Shown here one piece after another: positions 23,490 to 26,236 of a DNA stretch of 26,236 bases. Position 1 is the stretch's first letter; each line of letters begins with the position of its first letter. Below the pieces are notes generated by a model that saw only the letters and a list, made by a program, of their open reading frames with translations, had not been told where the DNA came from and ran no database searches. The stretch is from a virus. The stretch covers positions 1-26,236 of IMG/VR virus record IMGVR_UViG_3300046336_000025; one strand, written 5' to 3'. A program made the position numbers and the translations under genes.

Positions 23490-23996
23490 ATGGCTGACTA
23501 TTCTATTGGTTCCACACCACTCACTTTGCAACAGCAACTCCAAGCAATACAAACCCCCAGTGTTTCCAGCATGTTACCAGCTAACTTTAATCCGGCAGCC
23601 GTTGATTATTCACTTGGCCAACAAGGTGGTATGTCTGTTGCTGGAATGGGGGGAGGCCAAGGTTTGCGGTCAGGTGGTATGAACACTTGGGGGCAAGGTT
23701 CTGCTGCTGGTAATTCCTCTGGTTCAGGTTTTGGAATGAATATGCCTACACTTGCTCTTGGTCTTCAAGGATTAAATTCCTTTGGTTCCTTGTATATGGG
23801 TGCTAAGTCTTTGGGCTTGGCCGACAAACAGTTTGAGTCTGCTCAGAAGTTTGCCAATATTAACTTGGCAAACCAAACAAAGAGCTACAACGACACACTA
23901 GAAAACAAGATTAAGCGTATCGGCTCTTTCAACGGTACGTCTGCTGCAGATACTGCTGCTGAGTATGAGCGTCGTAAACTTACTGGCCAAGCTTAA
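23490..23996 (+). CDS. Small ejection-type virion protein (N4 gp52-like)
   Basis: 168 residues. The first ~95 are disordered and Gly/Ser/Met/Gln-rich (GGMSVAGMGGGQGLRSGGMN). At about 95-115 there is a hydrophobic helix (LALGLQGLNSFGSLYMGAK), then QFESAQKFANINLANQTKSYNDTL and a basic tail. N4 gp52-type proteins have this kind of low-complexity head, one hydrophobic helix and a QF..QK.FAN.NLANQ..T motif, as I recall them. The ATG at 23490 is chosen because AAGGA lies 10-15 bases upstream; the longer in-frame start at 23403 lies deep inside the upstream gene. Confidence 0.68.
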   Translation: MADYSIGSTPLTLQQQLQAIQTPSVSSMLPANFNPAAVDYSLGQQGGMSVAGMGGGQGLRSGGMNTWGQGSAAGNSSGSGFGMNMPTLALGLQGLNSFGSLYMGAKSLGLADKQFESAQKFANINLANQTKSYNDTLENKIKRIGSFNGTSAADTAAEYERRKLTGQA

Positions 23997-24005
23997 GGAA
24001 TTATT

Positions 24006-25907
24006 ATGGCTCAACTTACTTGGCGTGATGTTGCTGCCCCTAATTTGGGCAACCCACAAGACAGCATCAATTCTGCTGCAAAGCTTCTTGCTGTTAGTAC
24101 TGGTGGTTTGTCCGGTGCACTGACACAGTTTGGTGATCAACAAGCTCTGCAACAACTGGCTCAATACTCTGATGCACAGAAGTTGCAAGCAGATATTCAA
24201 TCTGGTCGATTCAACACAGCCAATGCTTCAGTTGAAGCTTTGGCTACGATCATGGGCCGTCCAACCAGTTTGATTGCAGATCAGTCAAATCAACAAATGG
24301 CCGATTACCGTAAGGAATTGAATCCTCTGTTGCTTGCTTCACAGCAAGGTCAGAACAGTGCTGCAGCACAAAAACTGATAGAAGATCAGTATGGGCATAC
24401 ACGTAAGGTGGACACCAATGTGGCTACCGATGCTGTTAAGCCTTTAGTCAACAGTTTGATTTCTAAAGCTACAGGGCAAGACTTCAGTGGTTTTGCCGGT
24501 TTATCCCCTGAAGCTCAAGCTACTCTATCAAATGGTATTGTCTCGAGTCAGCGAACTACCGTTGCCAACACCAAATCTGACACAGACGAAGCCAACAGGA
24601 AGACTGCATTGGCCTTGCTTCAAGACATTCAACGCAATGTTGCTGGCCCTGATGGTGCACGTCAACGTCTTGCTGCTATTGAAAACCCTGAAGTAGCTGC
24701 CTTGGTTCAACAAGGTATGGGGGGTAACTTTGGCAATCTGTATGGTTCTAAAGCTGATGTGGACCCTGCAAGTGCTGTGCAGCCTGCTGATGATTTGACT
24801 TCAACTATTCATGCTGGTACACGCAAGGGCAGGCAAGAGGATGTGGTGTTGGGTTATGGTGAATATGGTTTACCTTCTAAACCAGTATCTCAATCTACCT
24901 TGGGTGAATTGGGTGAGTTTGGGCGTAAGACTCTTATTCCTAACACCAGAGACAATGAAAAGCTTGGCCTAAAAGGTACAGGCAAAGGTTCTTCTGCAGT
25001 GGGTAAATACCAATTTACTCAGGAAACTGCAGAGCGTTTGGCTCCAAAAGTCTTTGGCAAAGACTGGGAAAAAACAGTCTTCACTTTGGAGAACCAAGAC
25101 AAACTGGCTGAAGCTTTATTCAATGAATCCAAGGGTGGTAATTTAAAAGCTATTTGGCAAGGTCTGCCAAATGCTACTGCCGGAGCATATAAAGATGTGC
25201 CTTGGTCCCAAATGAAAGAGGTTATAGGACGTGTTGAATCTCAGGTAGATAGACCTACCCTGTCTGATACTATCACACCTGCAATGGCAACACGTCTTTT
25301 GGAGAAAGCCACCACGGACAATGCTTTCCAGAAAGTCAAGAATGATCCTACTGGACTCTATAAAGATATTGAAGCTAACGCCAACAACAATGCTTCTGCT
25401 GCTGAAGTAGCAAACCTTGTCACCGGTCCTAAAGGCATCTTGGAAGGTGAAGACTCTGGGCGTGTGCTTGACCAGATCAATTCTATTGTGCGTGAAACAG
25501 GCATGACCCCTGCTCAAGCTGCTGACACGATTGTTCGCAATAGTGAACGCAATGATTGGACAACCAAGATTGACTGGTTCACACCGGGTAGCACAACCAA
25601 ATTGGGTGATGGCCGTGTTGTTCGGGATACCCGCTTGGCAGATGACATTAAGCGTTACCAGAACAAAGACACCCTGCGTGCATACGGAGCCAATAAAGAT
25701 ATTGATGCCGGGAATGCAGCCGTTGCTGCTGCTATTCAAGCACAAGCTGCTGCAGAAGAGTTGTACAAACGGGCTAAGGGATTGCAAAGTAATGCTGGCT
25801 TTAAAGCACAACTTCCTGCTCTGGAAAAAGATGTGCTTAAAAAGAGAAGTAAGGTTGCTGAACTGCTTCAAAGCAAAGCGGCAGTTAACACTACAGGCAG
25901 TTGGTAA
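24006..25907 (+). CDS. Internal virion protein with transglycosylase-like domain (N4 gp51-like)
   Basis: 633 residues. The N-terminal ~265 are helical and Gln/Ala/Asn-rich. At about 282-400 a lytic-transglycosylase/lysozyme-like domain is visible: GYGEYG with Glu286 as a candidate catalytic acid, then GKGSSAVGKYQFT (about 327-340), the S(S/A)AxGxYQF signature of this fold, followed by an EALFNES segment. The C-terminal ~200 residues are helical, Ala-rich and charged. It would locally open peptidoglycan during DNA ejection, as T7 gp16 does. It lies just before the vRNAP start, the N4 gp51 slot. AAGGA lies 7-11 bases upstream. Confidence 0.75.
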   Translation: MAQLTWRDVAAPNLGNPQDSINSAAKLLAVSTGGLSGALTQFGDQQALQQLAQYSDAQKLQADIQSGRFNTANASVEALATIMGRPTSLIADQSNQQMADYRKELNPLLLASQQGQNSAAAQKLIEDQYGHTRKVDTNVATDAVKPLVNSLISKATGQDFSGFAGLSPEAQATLSNGIVSSQRTTVANTKSDTDEANRKTALALLQDIQRNVAGPDGARQRLAAIENPEVAALVQQGMGGNFGNLYGSKADVDPASAVQPADDLTSTIHAGTRKGRQEDVVLGYGEYGLPSKPVSQSTLGELGEFGRKTLIPNTRDNEKLGLKGTGKGSSAVGKYQFTQETAERLAPKVFGKDWEKTVFTLENQDKLAEALFNESKGGNLKAIWQGLPNATAGAYKDVPWSQMKEVIGRVESQVDRPTLSDTITPAMATRLLEKATTDNAFQKVKNDPTGLYKDIEANANNNASAAEVANLVTGPKGILEGEDSGRVLDQINSIVRETGMTPAQAADTIVRNSERNDWTTKIDWFTPGSTTKLGDGRVVRDTRLADDIKRYQNKDTLRAYGANKDIDAGNAAVAAAIQAQAAAEELYKRAKGLQSNAGFKAQLPALEKDVLKKRSKVAELLQSKAAVNTTGSW

Positions 25908-25921
25908 AGTGCTTTATTAGC

Positions 25922-25957
25922 AAGACCCTGTAACATAAGCTGTTGCAGGGTCTTTTC
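25922..25957 (+). terminator. Strong intrinsic terminator before the vRNAP gene
   Basis: Stem AAGACCCTG/CAGGGTCTT (25922-25930 with 25946-25954), continuing through an inner helix AACA/TGTT (25932-25935 with 25941-25944), followed by TTC. It lies 14 bp after the gp51-like stop, so the vRNAP gene is probably expressed by read-through or from its own start between here and 26009. Confidence 0.88.
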
Positions 25958-26008
25958 ACATTTATTGAGTTATGCTTAAGGTAAGCCCTCACAATTTTCA
26001 GGAATACC

Positions 26009-26236
26009 ATGTCTGACTTTCAAACCCTGTTGAATCAATATTCCGGTGGTAGTGTATTAGGAGAAAAACAGAAAGTAGTAGCACAAACTGCTGCCCAAAA
26101 GCAAGCACGTTTGGGCGGTATGCCTATGCCTTCTGCTGCTACCTACACCAATGCTGTGGTGGGGGGACAAAACAATGTCGGTGCTAATTCTGCTTCCATG
26201 ATGGAATTGGAACTACGTGAATTAACCCCTTTCCAG
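26009..26236 (+). CDS. Virion RNA polymerase, N-terminal fragment (N4 gp50-like), cut by window edge
   Basis: The first 76 codons of an open frame that runs off the window without a stop. The ribosome binding site is AGGA. The peptide ends in VGGQNNVGANSASMMELELRELTPFQ; the NVGANxxxx(...)LTPxQ pattern at about 55-76 matches my recollection of the N-terminus of N4 vRNAP (GNVGAN...MNLTPMQ at a similar distance from the start). The place, last gene after a gp51-like protein, is also that of N4 gp50, a ~3500-residue polymerase carried in the virion and ejected with the DNA to transcribe early genes. The rest must lie beyond 26236, so catalytic motifs cannot be checked. Confidence 0.75.
   Translation, partial: MSDFQTLLNQYSGGSVLGEKQKVVAQTAAQKQARLGGMPMPSAATYTNAVVGGQNNVGANSASMMELELRELTPFQ

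Noticed and set aside
25143-25871. 242-residue minus-strand open frame
   Set aside because: Entirely antisense to the gp51-like gene, with Cys/Phe/Ser-rich composition typical of a shadow and no ribosome binding site or neighbour on that strand.

Overview
The window is the late (virion structure and lysis) half of a tailed phage with a short tail. It resembles Escherichia phage N4 (Schitoviridae). One contiguous plus-strand block runs in the N4 order: small terminase, large terminase, gp67-like tail/adaptor protein, adhesins, lysozyme and holin, portal, gp58-like, scaffold (gp57-like), major capsid protein (gp56 family), gp55-, gp54-, gp53-, gp52- and gp51-like proteins. At the right edge are the first 76 codons of what looks like the giant virion RNA polymerase (gp50-like). 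No host gene, tRNA, insertion sequence or CRISPR array was seen. The host is not identifiable; a Gram-negative bacterium is inferred from the lipobox protein, the GH24 lysozyme and the 3-TM holin. All homology calls come from memory of these families, not from a database search.

Layout. Positions 1-371 hold one small minus-strand gene with a hairpin after it. Positions 372-1017 hold no convincing protein gene but are rich in signals: a GTGTAC plus G-run repeat cluster, a pair of AAAAGTTTT repeats, a minus-strand intrinsic terminator, a structured segment, and a perfect Shine-Dalgarno sequence with only a 13-codon reading frame behind it. From 1018 onward every gene is on the plus strand, mostly separated by short gaps or overlapping.

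Packaging genes (1270-4588) come first. The large terminase is interrupted by a 349-residue intein with a LAGLIDADG endonuclease; its residues fit the class 3 (no N-terminal Cys) splicing type. The host-recognition region (4600-12752) has a tail/adaptor protein, a small beta-rich protein, a fibre with carbohydrate-binding-like domains, a GC-rich cassette with a tiny HExxHxxGxxH lipoprotein and a short remnant-like ORF, a BppU-like domain protein, and two tailspikes. The spikes share an N-terminal anchor and a perfect 96-bp direct repeat at the same distance from both start codons.

Lysis genes (12782-14124) follow: a small membrane protein, a T4-type lysozyme and a three-TM holin. The head region (14141-19881) contains portal, gp58-like protein, scaffold, major capsid protein with its own terminator, and a gp55-like protein with another terminator. 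The region 19942-25907 encodes proteins in the position of N4 internal/ejected virion proteins, including one with a lytic-transglycosylase-like domain. A strong terminator then precedes the virion RNA polymerase start.
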